Shown here piece after piece: positions 29,240 through 39,127 of a DNA stretch of 64,000 nucleotides. The DNA is taken from positions 3,906,001 through 3,970,000 of the forward strand of contig NZ_AP022599.1 in assembly GCF_010725725.1 (NCBI RefSeq), in the 5' to 3' direction. The DNA comes from Mycolicibacterium pulveris. GTDB lineage: Bacteria > Actinomycetota > Actinomycetes > Mycobacteriales > Mycobacteriaceae. Every line of letters starts with the position of its first letter. Position 1 is the first letter of the stretch. The notes beneath the pieces are model-generated. The model did not search any database. It saw only the letters and a program-made list of their open reading frames with translations, and was not told the origin of the DNA. A program made the translations under genes and the position numbers.

Positions 29240-30840
29240 GAACGCGCCGAGACCGCCCGCCCCGCGCGGTACCCGAACACCATTGCCGGGCCCAGTGTTC
29301 CGCCCGCACCGCCGTACGCCTTGCCGGTGGCGCCCGCCATCGCATTGCCTGCGGCGTACAAGCCGGTGATCACCGAACCGTTGACGTGCAGGACCCGGCC
29401 GTCGCGGTCGGTACGCGGACCGCCCTTGGTGCCCATCGCCCCGATCGACACCGGCACCGCGTAATACGGTGGCGTATCGATGGGCCCCAGCGTCTTGCCC
29501 GCCGTCGTCGTTGCCTTGTCGTCACCCCAGTATCCGTCGTAAGCGCTTGCCCCACGGCCGAACTCCGGATCGACCTCCTGGGCGACGTGGTCGTTCCACG
29601 CGCGAAGCGTGTGTGCCAGGCCCTCGGCGTCGATACCGGTCTTGGCTTCGAGCTCCGCCAAGTCGGCCGACGGTGAGAACCAGTCCGGGGCCTGCCCGCC
29701 CGGCTCGATGCCGAGGAAGCCATACCGCTTGAGGTGTTGCGCGTCGAACACAATCCAGGCCGGGTCGTTGGCGTAGCCATGTTTCGGGTCGAGGTAGTGG
29801 AACGGCCCCGCCATCGAGTTGTACTCGCCTGCTTCGTTGACAAACCGCTTGCCCGCGCGGTTGACGATGATGCTTCGGGGCCGGGTGCGCTCCAGCCGGA
29901 CACTGCGACTGCGGGGATGGCCCTGAAACGAGTCACCGGGCAACTGCACGATCGGCACCCACCAGGCCTCACCCATGTTGGCCAGATCCGCACCGTGCGC
30001 CATCGCCATGCGCAGGCCGTCGCCGGTATTGTTCGGCGGTGACACCGCGCCCCGCATCGGCCCGCGGAGATATGCGTCGACCAGCTTGGGATCCCACTCG
30101 AAACCACCGGTGCCCAGCACGACGCCGCGGCGGGCGCGTACGTCGATCTCCTTGCCGGCCTGGATGATTCGCACGCCGGTGATGCCCAGTGCGTCGGAGA
30201 CCAGCTCGACGGCCCTGGCATTGGTCTGCGGCACCACACCACGGTCGAGCAGCCCTTTGAGCAAGCCGGCGATCAGCGCCGTGCCCGCCACGCAGTAATC
30301 ACCCGAGTCGTCGTCCACCGACGCATGGATCCGGGCCCTGGTCTCGGCGTCGATACCGACGTTGCTGAAGTCGGCCGGAAACGAGGTGATGCGGTCACGC
30401 CACTGGTCGATCCGCGACAAGTCGAAGGGTTTGGCGTTCAAAGAGCGCCCACCGCCCGGCCGGCCTCCGGGCAGCTCGGGCTTGTAATCCGGGAAACCCT
30501 CGGCGATCTCGAAGCGCAACTCGCTGTTGGCCTCGACGAAGTCCAGCATCTCCGGACCGGTGCGCACGAACGTCTCCACCAGTTCGTCGTCCATGACCCC
30601 GAGCGACTGCGCCCGCAGGTAGGCCATCGCGTCCTCGACGGTCAATTCGCCGTCGGCGGAACGGGAATGTGCCGGAATCCAGATGATGCCACCGGAAACC
30701 GCCGTCGTACCGCCGACCGTCGTCGCCTTCTCGTAGACCTCCACCGACGCGCCGTTGGCCGCGGCGGTCAGCGCCGACGTCAATCCCGCGGCGCCACTGC
30801 CGAGGACGACCACGTCGACTTCATGGTCCCAGTCCGCCAT
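29236..30840 (-). CDS. FAD-dependent oxidoreductase, 3-ketosteroid-dehydrogenase/fumarate-reductase-like
   Basis: 534 residues. FAD-binding VVVLGSGAAGLTSALTA at about 10-26, EKATTVGGTTAVSGG (about 37-51), and the C-terminal YGGAGGTLGPAMVFGYRAGR block, typical of KstD-type flavoproteins that remove hydrogens from a ring ketone or reduce an enone. ATG 30840 has AAGGAG eight bases upstream; a longer frame exists but starts inside the gap. 28 bases downstream of the IclR gene on the same strand, so likely co-transcribed with it. A second member of the family is at 35165. Confidence 0.92.
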   Translation of the reverse strand: MADWDHEVDVVVLGSGAAGLTSALTAAANGASVEVYEKATTVGGTTAVSGGIIWIPAHSRSADGELTVEDAMAYLRAQSLGVMDDELVETFVRTGPEMLDFVEANSELRFEIAEGFPDYKPELPGGRPGGGRSLNAKPFDLSRIDQWRDRITSFPADFSNVGIDAETRARIHASVDDDSGDYCVAGTALIAGLLKGLLDRGVVPQTNARAVELVSDALGITGVRIIQAGKEIDVRARRGVVLGTGGFEWDPKLVDAYLRGPMRGAVSPPNNTGDGLRMAMAHGADLANMGEAWWVPIVQLPGDSFQGHPRSRSVRLERTRPRSIIVNRAGKRFVNEAGEYNSMAGPFHYLDPKHGYANDPAWIVFDAQHLKRYGFLGIEPGGQAPDWFSPSADLAELEAKTGIDAEGLAHTLRAWNDHVAQEVDPEFGRGASAYDGYWGDDKATTTAGKTLGPIDTPPYYAVPVSIGAMGTKGGPRTDRDGRVLHVNGSVITGLYAAGNAMAGATGKAYGGAGGTLGPAMVFGYRAGRAVSARS

Positions 30841-30868
30841 CGGTAGCTCCTTTCGGCTGCCGCGGTCC

Positions 30869-31612
30869 TCAACCGAGGATCGCGGAGAGTTCGTTGGCCG
30901 CCCTGACAACTGCGTCCTTGCTGCCGATCAGGACGTCTTCGCGATGAGAGATGAGGTTGATGCAGGTGGGTGGCGACGGCGGCTGTCGTCGCACCGGAAC
31001 GGCCAGACCGTACGTGTTGGGCTCGATCTCGCCGTGGGTGATCACCCAGCCCTGCTTGCGGGCCAGCGGAACGAGATCGCGTTCCCCCGGTCGCGGCGGC
31101 ATGCTGGCCAGCAGCGCGATCCCGGCGGCGCCGCGCTCGAGCGGATAGCGACTGCCCTCGTGGAACGAGAGCTGGTAGAAGACGTTGGTCGGCACGATCA
31201 CCGCGATCGCGACTTGTTGGTCGCCCTCGGCGACGAGCAGTGAAACGGTGCTGCCGAGTTCGTCGGCCAGCGCACGGAGCGTCGGCAGGCAGAGTTGGCG
31301 CAGGTTGTTGTCGAAGGACGCCCCCAGCACGGCGAGGGCCGCGCCCCCCCGATAGCGCCCGTCCTCGCCCTTGGCCACCAGCCGGAACTGCGACAGCGTG
31401 GCGAGCAGCCGGTACACGATCGTCCGGTGCACGCCGATGCTGTCGGCCACCTCCTGCGCGGTCAGCCCGGCCCGCGCGGTCGCGACCAACTGCAGCGCGG
31501 CCAACCCGCGGGCCAATGTCTGCGAGCCAGGGGCGTTGGGCACACCAGAACCGGGCTCCGCCTTACGGCTTCCCCCGCCCTTTTGTCGGGCTTCGCCCTG
31601 ACCCGGCGCCAT
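30869..31612 (-). CDS. IclR-family transcriptional regulator
   Basis: 247 residues; winged helix near the N-terminus with AQEVADSIGVHRTIVYRLL, and a GAF-like effector domain with the ERGAAGIALLAS block. ATG 31612 is preferred over ATG 31642, because AGGAGGGGG lies just upstream of it. The N-terminal 30 residues are a flexible Gly/Ser/Pro tail. IclR proteins often control aromatic-acid pathways (MhpR, PcaR); it is divergent from the mhp-like operon and is its likely regulator. It has no adjacent helper gene apart from the flavoprotein downstream. Confidence 0.92.
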   Translation of the reverse strand: MAPGQGEARQKGGGSRKAEPGSGVPNAPGSQTLARGLAALQLVATARAGLTAQEVADSIGVHRTIVYRLLATLSQFRLVAKGEDGRYRGGAALAVLGASFDNNLRQLCLPTLRALADELGSTVSLLVAEGDQQVAIAVIVPTNVFYQLSFHEGSRYPLERGAAGIALLASMPPRPGERDLVPLARKQGWVITHGEIEPNTYGLAVPVRRQPPSPPTCINLISHREDVLIGSKDAVVRAANELSAILG

Positions 31613-31670
31613 TACGGCCCCCTCCTGGGTTTCCCTTGACATTCGCCACTCGTGAGAGTGATGCTCTGAC

Positions 31671-31709
31671 TATAGTGCACGTAGATGTGCGATAAATGAG
31701 CAAAGTGCT
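31671..31709. promoter_or_regulatory. Promoter/operator region of the mhp-like operon
   Basis: TATAGT at 31671-31676 fits a -10 hexamer reading towards the hydrolase gene. Just after it are two inverted repeats, GCAC-GTAGAT-GTGC (31677-31690) and AGCA-AAG-TGCT (31699-31709), plausible IclR sites. The rest of the 140-base gap shows no other feature. Confidence 0.45.
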
Positions 31710-31752
31710 TACAAATTACGAGAATTCGACTTTCCCGGAGAGAGGGCCACGC

Positions 31753-32622
31753 GTGTCGGAGTTCGAGAGCATCTGGAGCGATCTTCAGGGCGTCCCGTTC
31801 TCGCAGGGCTACCTCGACGCCGGGGGAGTGCGCACCCGCTATCTGCACGCGGGCGACCCCGGCAAGCCCGCGGTGATGTTCCTGCACGGCTCCGGTGGCC
31901 ATGCCGAGGCCTATGTCCGCAACCTCGAGGCGCACGCCGAGCACTTCTCGACGTGGTCGATCGACATGCTCGGCCACGGGTACACCGACAAGCCCGGGCA
32001 TCCGCTCGAGGTCCACCACTATGTGAACCATCTGATCGCGGTGCTGGACGCGCTCGGCGTCGAGCGGGCCCACATCAGCGGTGAGTCACTCGGCGGGTGG
32101 GTGGCCGCCAGGGCGGCGGTCGACCACCCCGAGCGTGTCGACAAGTTGGTGCTCAACACCGCGGGCGGTTCGCAAGCCGATCCCGAGGTGATGAAGCGCA
32201 TCATCACGTTGTCGATGGCGGCCGCGGAGAACCCGACCTGGGAGACCGTGCAGGCCCGCATCAAGTGGTTGATGGCCGACAAGACCAAGGATTACGACGA
32301 CATCGTCGCGAGCCGGCAGCGCGTGTACCGGCAACCGGGCTTCGCCGCGGCGATGAAAGACATCATGGCGCTGCAGGATCCGGAAATCCGTGCCCGCAAC
32401 CTGCTCGGGCCCCAAGAGTACGGGTCGATCACCGCGCCGACGATGGTGGTGTGGACAAGTGACGATCCGACGGCCGACGTCGACGAGGGGCGGCGCATCG
32501 CCTCGATGATTCCCGGCGCGCGGTTCGAGCTGATACCCGGCTGCGGACACTGGCCGCAATACGAGGACCCCAAGGCCTTCAACCGCCTGCACCTCGACTT
32601 CCTTCTGGGGCGACAGGGATGA
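31753..32622 (+). CDS. Alpha/beta hydrolase, meta-cleavage product (C-C) hydrolase-like
   Basis: 289 residues. Oxyanion block [12 protein letters not shown], nucleophile Ser in GESLGGW, Asp in [13 protein letters not shown] and His in GCGHWPQ complete the triad. GTG 31753 has GAGAGG upstream; an ATG 57 bases earlier is possible. MhpC/DmpD-type enzymes cut ring-fission products to a dienoate plus an acid. Direct overlap (ATGA) with mhpA downstream supports that role. It is less specific in sequence than mhpA and mhpB, so I do not give a symbol. Confidence 0.88.
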   Translation: MSEFESIWSDLQGVPFSQGYLDAGGVRTRYLHAGDPGKPAVMFLHGSGGHAEAYVRNLEAHAEHFSTWSIDMLGHGYTDKPGHPLEVHHYVNHLIAVLDALGVERAHISGESLGGWVAARAAVDHPERVDKLVLNTAGGSQADPEVMKRIITLSMAAAENPTWETVQARIKWLMADKTKDYDDIVASRQRVYRQPGFAAAMKDIMALQDPEIRARNLLGPQEYGSITAPTMVVWTSDDPTADVDEGRRIASMIPGARFELIPGCGHWPQYEDPKAFNRLHLDFLLGRQG

Positions 32623-34304
32623 CCGAACAGGTGGATGTCGTGATCGTCGGCGCCGGCCCCTCGGGCTTGACGCTCGCCAACATCCTTGGGCTGCAGGGCG
32701 TTCGAACGCTCGTCGTCGAGGAGCGCGACACGCTCATCGACTATCCCCGCGGTGTTGGCCTGGACGACGAGGCGCTTCGCACCTTCCAGTCGATCGGGCT
32801 GGTCGACCGGGTGCTGCCCCACACCGTGCCGAACCAGATCCTGCGGTTCTTCGATACCAACCGGCGGCTGCTGGCCGAGATGGCCCCGCCCGATGCCCGG
32901 TTCGGGTGGCCCAAACGCAACGGCTTCGTGCAACCGATGGTCGACGCCGAATTGTTCGGCGGGCTGGCGCGTTTCGATCACGTAGATGTGCGATTCGGGC
33001 ATCAGATGCAGACCTGTGTGGAGACCGACGACGGGGTCACGGTGAAGTTCGCGGGCGGGCAGGACGACGTGCACGCCCGCTACGTGGTCGGGTGCGACGG
33101 CGGCCGCAGCGCGACACGCCACCTGATGAGTGTGTCGTTCGACGGCACCACGTCCTCGACCCGTTGGCTGGTCGTGGACGTCGCCAACGACCCGCTCGGT
33201 CACCCGAACAGCGAGGTCGGCGCCGACCCGGCCCGGCCCTACGTCTCGATCTCCATCGCGCACGGCATCCGGCGTTTCGAGTTCATGATCCACCCCGACG
33301 AGACCGACGAGCAGGCCGACGATCCAGCTTTCGTCAGACGCATGCTGGCACAACGGGTTCCGTACCCGGACCGGGTCGACATCATTCGGCACCGGGTGTA
33401 CACACACCACTCGCGCATCGCGGGGTCGTTCCGCAAGGGGCGTCTGCTGCTGGCCGGGGACGCGGCGCACCTCATGCCGGTGTGGCAGGGGCAGGGCTAC
33501 AACAGTGGCATCCGCGACGCGGCCAACCTCGGATGGAAGCTGGCCGCGGTGGTGACCGGGCAGGCCGACGACGGGCTTCTCGACACCTACGATGTCGAGC
33601 GCCGCAAACACGCCAGGGCGATGATCGACCTGTCCACCATGGTGGGTCGGGTGATCTCGCCGACGAACCGGCGGGTGGCAGGCCTGCGCGATCGCCTCAT
33701 CCACGCGGCGTCGGTGCTGCCCGCGCTCAAGCGCTACGTGCTCGAGATGAGGTTCAAGCCGATGCCGCGGTACCAACAGGGCGCGGTGTTCCACGACCCC
33801 AACCAAGCGGAGAACTCCCCGACGGGCACCCTGTTCATCCAACCCCGTGTCGACACCCGCGACCAGCAGAACGTGCTGCTCGACGACGTGATCGGCCCGG
33901 GCTTCGCGGTGCTGTGCTGGAGCAACAACCTGCGTGCCGTGCTCGGCGACAACGCCTTCGGCCGTTGGAAAGCGCTGGGCGCCAAGTTCATCGAAGCGCG
34001 CCCGATGACCCAGCTGTACTGGCCGGGTCACGACGATGCCGATGTGGTGGTGGTCGGCGACAAGACCGGCGCACTGAAAGGGTGGTTTGACACCTACACC
34101 GACGCGGTGCTGTTCCTGCGCCCTGACCGTTGCATCGCGGCCGCTTGCATCGCCCAACGTGCGGCCGAGACCAGCAGTTCGCTCTTCGAGGTCTTACGCC
34201 TGACACCGGAAGGAGGTTCAGGTTCGCATGACAACACTGGCTCTGTGCTGTATGTCGCACAGCCCGCTGCTGAATCTTCCGGGACCGTCGCGGGATCTCC
34301 TTGA
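32619..34304 (+). CDS. mhpA: 3-(3-hydroxyphenyl)propanoate hydroxylase-like FAD monooxygenase
   Basis: 561 residues, like E. coli MhpA (554). Shared landmarks: [15 protein letters not shown] (FAD loop), [32 protein letters not shown], the [18 protein letters not shown] second FAD motif (about 288-305) and [12 protein letters not shown]. It adds a hydroxyl ortho to an existing phenol using NAD(P)H and O2, giving a catechol for MhpB. The last 77 bases overlap mhpB, an unusually long overlap, because the C-terminus runs about 25 residues past the conserved core. The start overlaps the hydrolase stop by four bases. Confidence 0.93.
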   Translation: MTEQVDVVIVGAGPSGLTLANILGLQGVRTLVVEERDTLIDYPRGVGLDDEALRTFQSIGLVDRVLPHTVPNQILRFFDTNRRLLAEMAPPDARFGWPKRNGFVQPMVDAELFGGLARFDHVDVRFGHQMQTCVETDDGVTVKFAGGQDDVHARYVVGCDGGRSATRHLMSVSFDGTTSSTRWLVVDVANDPLGHPNSEVGADPARPYVSISIAHGIRRFEFMIHPDETDEQADDPAFVRRMLAQRVPYPDRVDIIRHRVYTHHSRIAGSFRKGRLLLAGDAAHLMPVWQGQGYNSGIRDAANLGWKLAAVVTGQADDGLLDTYDVERRKHARAMIDLSTMVGRVISPTNRRVAGLRDRLIHAASVLPALKRYVLEMRFKPMPRYQQGAVFHDPNQAENSPTGTLFIQPRVDTRDQQNVLLDDVIGPGFAVLCWSNNLRAVLGDNAFGRWKALGAKFIEARPMTQLYWPGHDDADVVVVGDKTGALKGWFDTYTDAVLFLRPDRCIAAACIAQRAAETSSSLFEVLRLTPEGGSGSHDNTGSVLYVAQPAAESSGTVAGSP

Positions 34305-35172
34305 TGAGGTCGAATCCGCACTGGCAGACGCGCGACAGTTCGTCACGGACTACGATCCGGAACTGGTCGTCATCTTCTCGCCCGATCACTACAACGGGTT
34401 CTTCTACCGGACGATGCCGCCCTTCTGCATCGGCACCGCCGCACAGGGGGTGGGCGACTATGGCACCCACGCCGGCCCGCTCGACGTACCCGCCGATATC
34501 GCCAACGACTGTGCCCGAGCGGTTCTCGAGTCCGGCATCGACATCGCGATCTCCGCGAGCATGGACGTCGATCACGGCACGGTACAGCCGTTGCAGAAAC
34601 TTTTCGGCGAGGCGACGGCGCGCCCGGTGATCCCCATCTTCATCAACTCGGTCGCCACCCCGCTGGGGCCGCTGCGACGCGTCCGCGCGCTGGGCGCCGC
34701 GATGGGCACGTACCTCGCGACCCTGGGTAAGCGGGTGTTGGTCGTCGGATCCGGTGGCCTTTCCCATGATCCGCCGGTTCCCACGTTGGCGAGCGCACCG
34801 CCCGCGGCGCTGGAACGCATCGTGCACGGTGCGCCGATGACCGCCGAGCAGCGCCACGCCCGCCAGGTCGCGGTGATGGACGCGGCCCAGACATTCGCTC
34901 ACGGTGACAGCCCGTTGCAGCCGCTCAATCCCGACTGGGACGCCGCGTTTCTCGAGCTGATCGACGCCAACCGGCTCGCCGAGGTGGACGGTTGGTCAAA
35001 CGACTGGATCGAAAAGCAAGCCGGTCACTCCGCACACGAAATCCGCACCTGGGTAGCGGCTTTCGCAGCGCTGTCCGCGCACGGTCCCTACCGGACCGGG
35101 CATCGGTTCTACCGTGCGGCACCCGAGTTGATCGCCGGCTTCGCGGTCAGGACGGCGGTGCCCGATGCCTGA
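34228..35172 (+). CDS. mhpB: 2,3-dihydroxyphenylpropionate 1,2-dioxygenase-like extradiol dioxygenase
   Basis: 314 residues, the same length as E. coli MhpB, and recognisable throughout: MSHSPLLN start, [17 protein letters not shown] (about 44-60), MDVDHG with His116, and [15 protein letters not shown] with His180, matching the catalytic His115 and His179 of MhpB, and ending [20 protein letters not shown]. It opens a 3-substituted catechol next to the ring hydroxyls using Fe(II) and O2. AAGGAGG lies just before ATG 34228, inside mhpA. Overlaps the next gene by eight bases. Confidence 0.95.
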   Translation: MTTLALCCMSHSPLLNLPGPSRDLLDEVESALADARQFVTDYDPELVVIFSPDHYNGFFYRTMPPFCIGTAAQGVGDYGTHAGPLDVPADIANDCARAVLESGIDIAISASMDVDHGTVQPLQKLFGEATARPVIPIFINSVATPLGPLRRVRALGAAMGTYLATLGKRVLVVGSGGLSHDPPVPTLASAPPAALERIVHGAPMTAEQRHARQVAVMDAAQTFAHGDSPLQPLNPDWDAAFLELIDANRLAEVDGWSNDWIEKQAGHSAHEIRTWVAAFAALSAHGPYRTGHRFYRAAPELIAGFAVRTAVPDA

Positions 35173-36961
35173 TCTGTTCGACCACTCGGTCGACGTGCTT
35201 GTCGTCGGGTCTGGCGGCGGCGGGATGACCGCCGCGTTGGCCGCCGACGCGTTCGGCCTCGACACGTTGGTGGTGGAGAAGTCAGCGCACTACGGTGGCT
35301 CCACCGCGTTGTCGGGCGGCGGAATCTGGGTGCCGGGGGCACCGTCGCAACGCAAGGAGGGCTATCACCCGGATCCGGACGGTGTCGTGCAATACCTGCG
35401 GCAGATCACCGGCGGCCTGGTCAGCGACGAGCGACTGCGCCAGTACGTGCACTCCGCGCCGGAGATGATGGAGTTCCTCGAAAAGCTCAGCCCCTGGTTC
35501 GAATTCGTCTGGAAACCCGGCTACGCCGACTACTACCCGGAACTCCCAGGCGGCTCCGCGCTGGGCAGCACCATCAACGTGCCCGCCATCGACCTGCGTA
35601 AGCTCGGTGACGAAGAGCAGAACCTGCTGCAACCCCTGGCGCTGGCGCCGAAAGGAATCTGGTTCGCGCCCAAGGACCTTCGACTGTTCTATCAGGTGCG
35701 CCAGAACTGGCGGGGCAAGGCCGTGCTGGTGAAACTGATCTGGCGGATGTTCCGGGCACGGGTGTTCGGAGATCGGATGGCCGCGATCGGGCAGTCACTC
35801 GCCGCCCGCATGCGGCTGGCCCTCAAGCAGCAGGACATCCCGCTGTGGCTCAACGCACCCATGACCGAACTGATCACCGACGCCGACGGCGCCGTGACGG
35901 GTGCGGTGATCGAACGTGACGGCCGCGCGCAGCGGATCGGTGCACGACGCGGCGTGATCCTGGCCGCCGGCGGCTTCGACCACGACATGCATTGGCGACG
36001 ACAGCATTTGCCGGCGCTTGACCGCGTCCGCGAACTCTCCGGCGAGGGGAAAGACTGGAGCTTCGGCAATCCGGCCAACATGGGCGATGGGATCCGGGCA
36101 GGGGAGAAGGTGGGTGCGGCCACCGAACTGCTCGACGAGGCATGGTGGTTCCCCGCCATCTGCTGGCCGGACGGCCGGTTGCAGTTCATGCTCAACGAAC
36201 GGATGATGCCGTCGCAGTTCGTGGTCAACGGCGCCGGCAAGCGGTTCATCAACGAGGCAGCGCCGTACATGGATTTCGCACACGCGATGATCGAAGGCCA
36301 AGAGTCCGGGATCACCCACATCCCGTGCTGGCTGATCACCGACATCCGCTCGTTTCACCGCTATGTCGTCGCAGGCCATTTGCCGATACCGAAGATTCCG
36401 TTCGCGCCGGTGCCCACCGGGTGGAAGGTACCCAAGGCGTGGTTGGAGTCCGGCGTCGTACACGAAGGCGCCAGTTGGGAAGAACTGGCAGACAAGATCG
36501 GTGTCCCGAGGGCACAGCTGCGCGAGACCGCGGAACGGTTCAACGAGCTGGCCCGCAACGGCCACGACGACGACTTCAACCGCGGTGATTCCGCCTACGA
36601 CAACTACTACGGTGACCCGACGCTGCCCAACCCGAACCTGCACCCGTTGGGTAAACCGCCCTACTACGCGTTCCAGATCATCCTCGGTGACCTCGGGACG
36701 TCCGGCGGTTTGCGCACCGACGAGCACGCCAGGGTGCTGCGCGGTGACGACAGCGTCGTGAAGAACCTCTACGCGGTGGGTAACACGTCGGCGGCGGTGA
36801 TGGGCCGCAGCTACGCCGGGGCGGGTGCGACCATCGGGCCCGCAATGACATTCGGCTACGTGGCGGCCAAACACATCGCCAACTCATCGACCGGCACCGG
36901 CATCCCGCCAGGAGCCAAGACCGATTCGACCGTCGACAAAGATCGAAAGGTAACCAAATGA
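35165..36961 (+). CDS. FAD-dependent 3-ketosteroid dehydrogenase-like protein
   Basis: 598 residues. FAD loop [17 protein letters not shown] (about 11-27), [21 protein letters not shown] (about 38-58; described here by its ends), ILAAGGFD, and the C-terminal [18 protein letters not shown] block. Longer than the paralogue at 29236 by an insertion around residues 150-220 with hydrophobic/aromatic residues that may form a lid. KstD-like enzymes desaturate ring ketones; within an aromatic ring-cleavage operon it could aromatise a cyclohexenone-type ring before MhpA/MhpB act. Linked to neighbours by short overlaps. Confidence 0.92.
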   Translation: MPDLFDHSVDVLVVGSGGGGMTAALAADAFGLDTLVVEKSAHYGGSTALSGGGIWVPGAPSQRKEGYHPDPDGVVQYLRQITGGLVSDERLRQYVHSAPEMMEFLEKLSPWFEFVWKPGYADYYPELPGGSALGSTINVPAIDLRKLGDEEQNLLQPLALAPKGIWFAPKDLRLFYQVRQNWRGKAVLVKLIWRMFRARVFGDRMAAIGQSLAARMRLALKQQDIPLWLNAPMTELITDADGAVTGAVIERDGRAQRIGARRGVILAAGGFDHDMHWRRQHLPALDRVRELSGEGKDWSFGNPANMGDGIRAGEKVGAATELLDEAWWFPAICWPDGRLQFMLNERMMPSQFVVNGAGKRFINEAAPYMDFAHAMIEGQESGITHIPCWLITDIRSFHRYVVAGHLPIPKIPFAPVPTGWKVPKAWLESGVVHEGASWEELADKIGVPRAQLRETAERFNELARNGHDDDFNRGDSAYDNYYGDPTLPNPNLHPLGKPPYYAFQIILGDLGTSGGLRTDEHARVLRGDDSVVKNLYAVGNTSAAVMGRSYAGAGATIGPAMTFGYVAAKHIANSSTGTGIPPGAKTDSTVDKDRKVTK

Positions 36962-38289
36962 AGATCTCGCTGTTCTACGAATTCCCGCTGCCGCGGCCGT
37001 GGAGTGACGACGACGAATACCAGCTTTTCCAAGACGGCCTCGACGAGGTCGAGCTTGCCGACAAGGCCGGCTTTTCGACCGTGTGGCTCACCGAGCATCA
37101 CTTCCTCGAGGAGTACTGCCACTCCACCGCGCCGGAGATCTTCCTGTCGGCGGCGAGCCAGCGCACCAAGAACATCCGGCTCGGCTTCGGCATCATGCAC
37201 CTGCCTCCGGTCGTCAACCACCCGGCCCGCGTCGCCGAGCGCGTCGCCACCCTCGACCTCGTCTCGAACGGCCGCGTGGAGTTCGGCACCGGCGAGTCCT
37301 CGTCGGTCGGCGAACTGGGTGGATTCGGCATCGATCCCGCCGACAAGCGCGCCATGTGGGAAGAGGCGCTTGAGGTGTCGATCCGCTGCATGATCGAGGA
37401 GCCGTTTACCGGATTCGAGGGTCAGCACGTCCAGATGCCGGCGCGCAACGTGGTGCCCAAGCCGCGGCAGAAGCCGCACCCGCCGGTATGGGTGGCCTGC
37501 ACCCGGCCCGCGTCGGTCGCGATGGCGGCGCAGAAAGGCCTCGGCGCGCTGAGCTTCGCCTACACCGGCCCCGGACCGCTGGCCGAGCGGGTCGCCGGAT
37601 ATTACAAGGAGTTCGAGGAGAACGCCGTACCGGTGACCCCGCAGATGAACCCGAACATCCTTGCCATCGGCGGCGATCTGTCGATGATGGTGGCCCCGAC
37701 CGATGAGCAGGCCATCGAGCGGCTCGGCAAGGGCGGCGGATTCTTCGCGTTCGGCATCATGCACTACTACATGACCGGTATGCACACGCCGGGCCGCACC
37801 GGTGTCTGGAAGCGCCACCTCGAGGAGATCGAGAAGGACCCGAGCATCGTCTACGGCCCCGGCCGCGGACCCATCGGCAGCCCTGCCACCGTGCGCGAGT
37901 TCCTACGCGGCTACGAGGAGAGCGGGGTCGACGAACTCATCCTGCTGCTGACCCCGCGCCGGCACGAGGAGACGATGGAGTCCATCGAGCTGATGGGCAA
38001 GGAGGTGCTGCCCGAGTTCATCGAGCGGGACGAAAAGGCCCGTGCGGAGAAGGCCAAACGTCTTGAGCCCGTCTTCGAGAAGGCGGAGGCCCGGCGGCCC
38101 GAGTCCACAGCGCCGGTGTTCGACGAGAGCTACGCGTTCGGCGGGCTGCCCACCGGCCGCCAGAACTACACGGCCAACGAAGTCGCGCTGGCGATGGACG
38201 AGATGACCGAGGGCATCGAGGAAGCGGCCAAGAAACTCAAGTCGGGAGAAGGGTGGGCCAGCCGCAACCCGGCTGCCGATCAAAGCTGA
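36958..38289 (+). CDS. LLM-class flavin-dependent monooxygenase
   Basis: 443 residues, long for the family. The luciferase-like barrel is clear: [15 protein letters not shown] start, AGFSTVWLTEHHFLEEY (about 37-53), IRLGFGIMHLPPVVNHP and GRVEFGTGESSSVGELGGF. The C-terminal 70 residues are a charged, coiled-coil-like tail (EKARAEKAKRLEPVFEKAEA). Similar FMN enzymes oxygenate monoterpenes and alkanes and need a flavin reductase; the broken reductase-like gene at 40132 may be relevant. ATGA overlap with the flavoprotein gene. Confidence 0.9.
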   Translation: MKISLFYEFPLPRPWSDDDEYQLFQDGLDEVELADKAGFSTVWLTEHHFLEEYCHSTAPEIFLSAASQRTKNIRLGFGIMHLPPVVNHPARVAERVATLDLVSNGRVEFGTGESSSVGELGGFGIDPADKRAMWEEALEVSIRCMIEEPFTGFEGQHVQMPARNVVPKPRQKPHPPVWVACTRPASVAMAAQKGLGALSFAYTGPGPLAERVAGYYKEFEENAVPVTPQMNPNILAIGGDLSMMVAPTDEQAIERLGKGGGFFAFGIMHYYMTGMHTPGRTGVWKRHLEEIEKDPSIVYGPGRGPIGSPATVREFLRGYEESGVDELILLLTPRRHEETMESIELMGKEVLPEFIERDEKARAEKAKRLEPVFEKAEARRPESTAPVFDESYAFGGLPTGRQNYTANEVALAMDEMTEGIEEAAKKLKSGEGWASRNPAADQS

Positions 38290-38292
38290 TCC

Positions 38293-39111
38293 ATGGCCGC
38301 GATTGACGACTTGTGGCGCTACGATGGCCGCCGAGTCGTGGTCACCGGCTGCTCGTCGGGCATCGGTGAGCAGGTCGCCCGCCAGGTCGCCGAACTCGGC
38401 GGCGAGGTGATCGGACTCGATATCCGCCCGCCCGCAGTGCGATCCGGTGAGTTCGTGGAGCTCGACCTGTCCGATCCGGCCTCGATCGACGCTGCGGTCG
38501 CGTCGATCGGTGGCCGGGTCGACGCACTGTTCAACGTCGCCGGGGTGTCGTCGGGCATCGGTGACCCGCTGCGGGTGGTCCGGATCAACTTTCTCGGCAC
38601 CCGCCAGTTCACCGAGGCGTTGGTACCGGCGATGCCGCCCGGGTCGGCGATTGCGAACGTGTCGTCGCTTGCCGCGTCGGGCTACCGGGAGAACGCCGAC
38701 GTCACCGCCGGGCTGGTCGCCACCGGCACGGTTGCTGACGGAATCGAGTGGTGCAAGGGCCATCCCGACGCGCTTGCCGACGGCGGCGGCTACCGGTTGT
38801 CCAAGGAGGCGATCATCCTCTACGGGATGGCCAACGTCACCGCGCTGGGGGCCAAGGGAATCCGGATCAACTGCACGGCGCCCGGCGTGACCGACACGCC
38901 GATCCTCGACCAGCTACGCAGCGCCTACGGCCAGGAGTTCCTGGATTCCTTCCGGACCCCGCTGGGCCGCACCGCCACACCGGACGAACAGGCCAGCGTG
39001 CTGGTTTTCTTGAACAGCCGCGCCGCCGGCTACATCACCGGTCAGGTGATCTGGGTGGATGGTGGCACAATCGGCGAAACCGACCTCGCCGGGTCGGTAC
39101 CGCGACGATGA
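38293..39111 (+). CDS. SDR family oxidoreductase (3-alpha-HSD-like)
   Basis: 272 residues; glycine loop TGCSSGIGEQ (about 18-27), LFNVAGVSSG in place of NNAG, ANVSSLAASGY and YRLSKEA (Tyr-X3-Lys). The long insertion between the Ser and Tyr motifs (about 50 residues containing the GIEWCKGHPDAL stretch) and the NVAG motif are features of bacterial 3-alpha-hydroxysteroid dehydrogenase/carbonyl reductases. Three bases after the LLM gene. Probably oxidises an alcohol formed in the pathway. Confidence 0.9.
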   Translation: MAAIDDLWRYDGRRVVVTGCSSGIGEQVARQVAELGGEVIGLDIRPPAVRSGEFVELDLSDPASIDAAVASIGGRVDALFNVAGVSSGIGDPLRVVRINFLGTRQFTEALVPAMPPGSAIANVSSLAASGYRENADVTAGLVATGTVADGIEWCKGHPDALADGGGYRLSKEAIILYGMANVTALGAKGIRINCTAPGVTDTPILDQLRSAYGQEFLDSFRTPLGRTATPDEQASVLVFLNSRAAGYITGQVIWVDGGTIGETDLAGSVPRR

Positions 39112-39127
39112 GCACGAGGGACGAGTA

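Noticed and set aside
32292..34157. 621-aa minus-strand open frame opposite mhpA
   Set aside because: Antisense shadow; mhpA is recognised along its full length on the plus strand.
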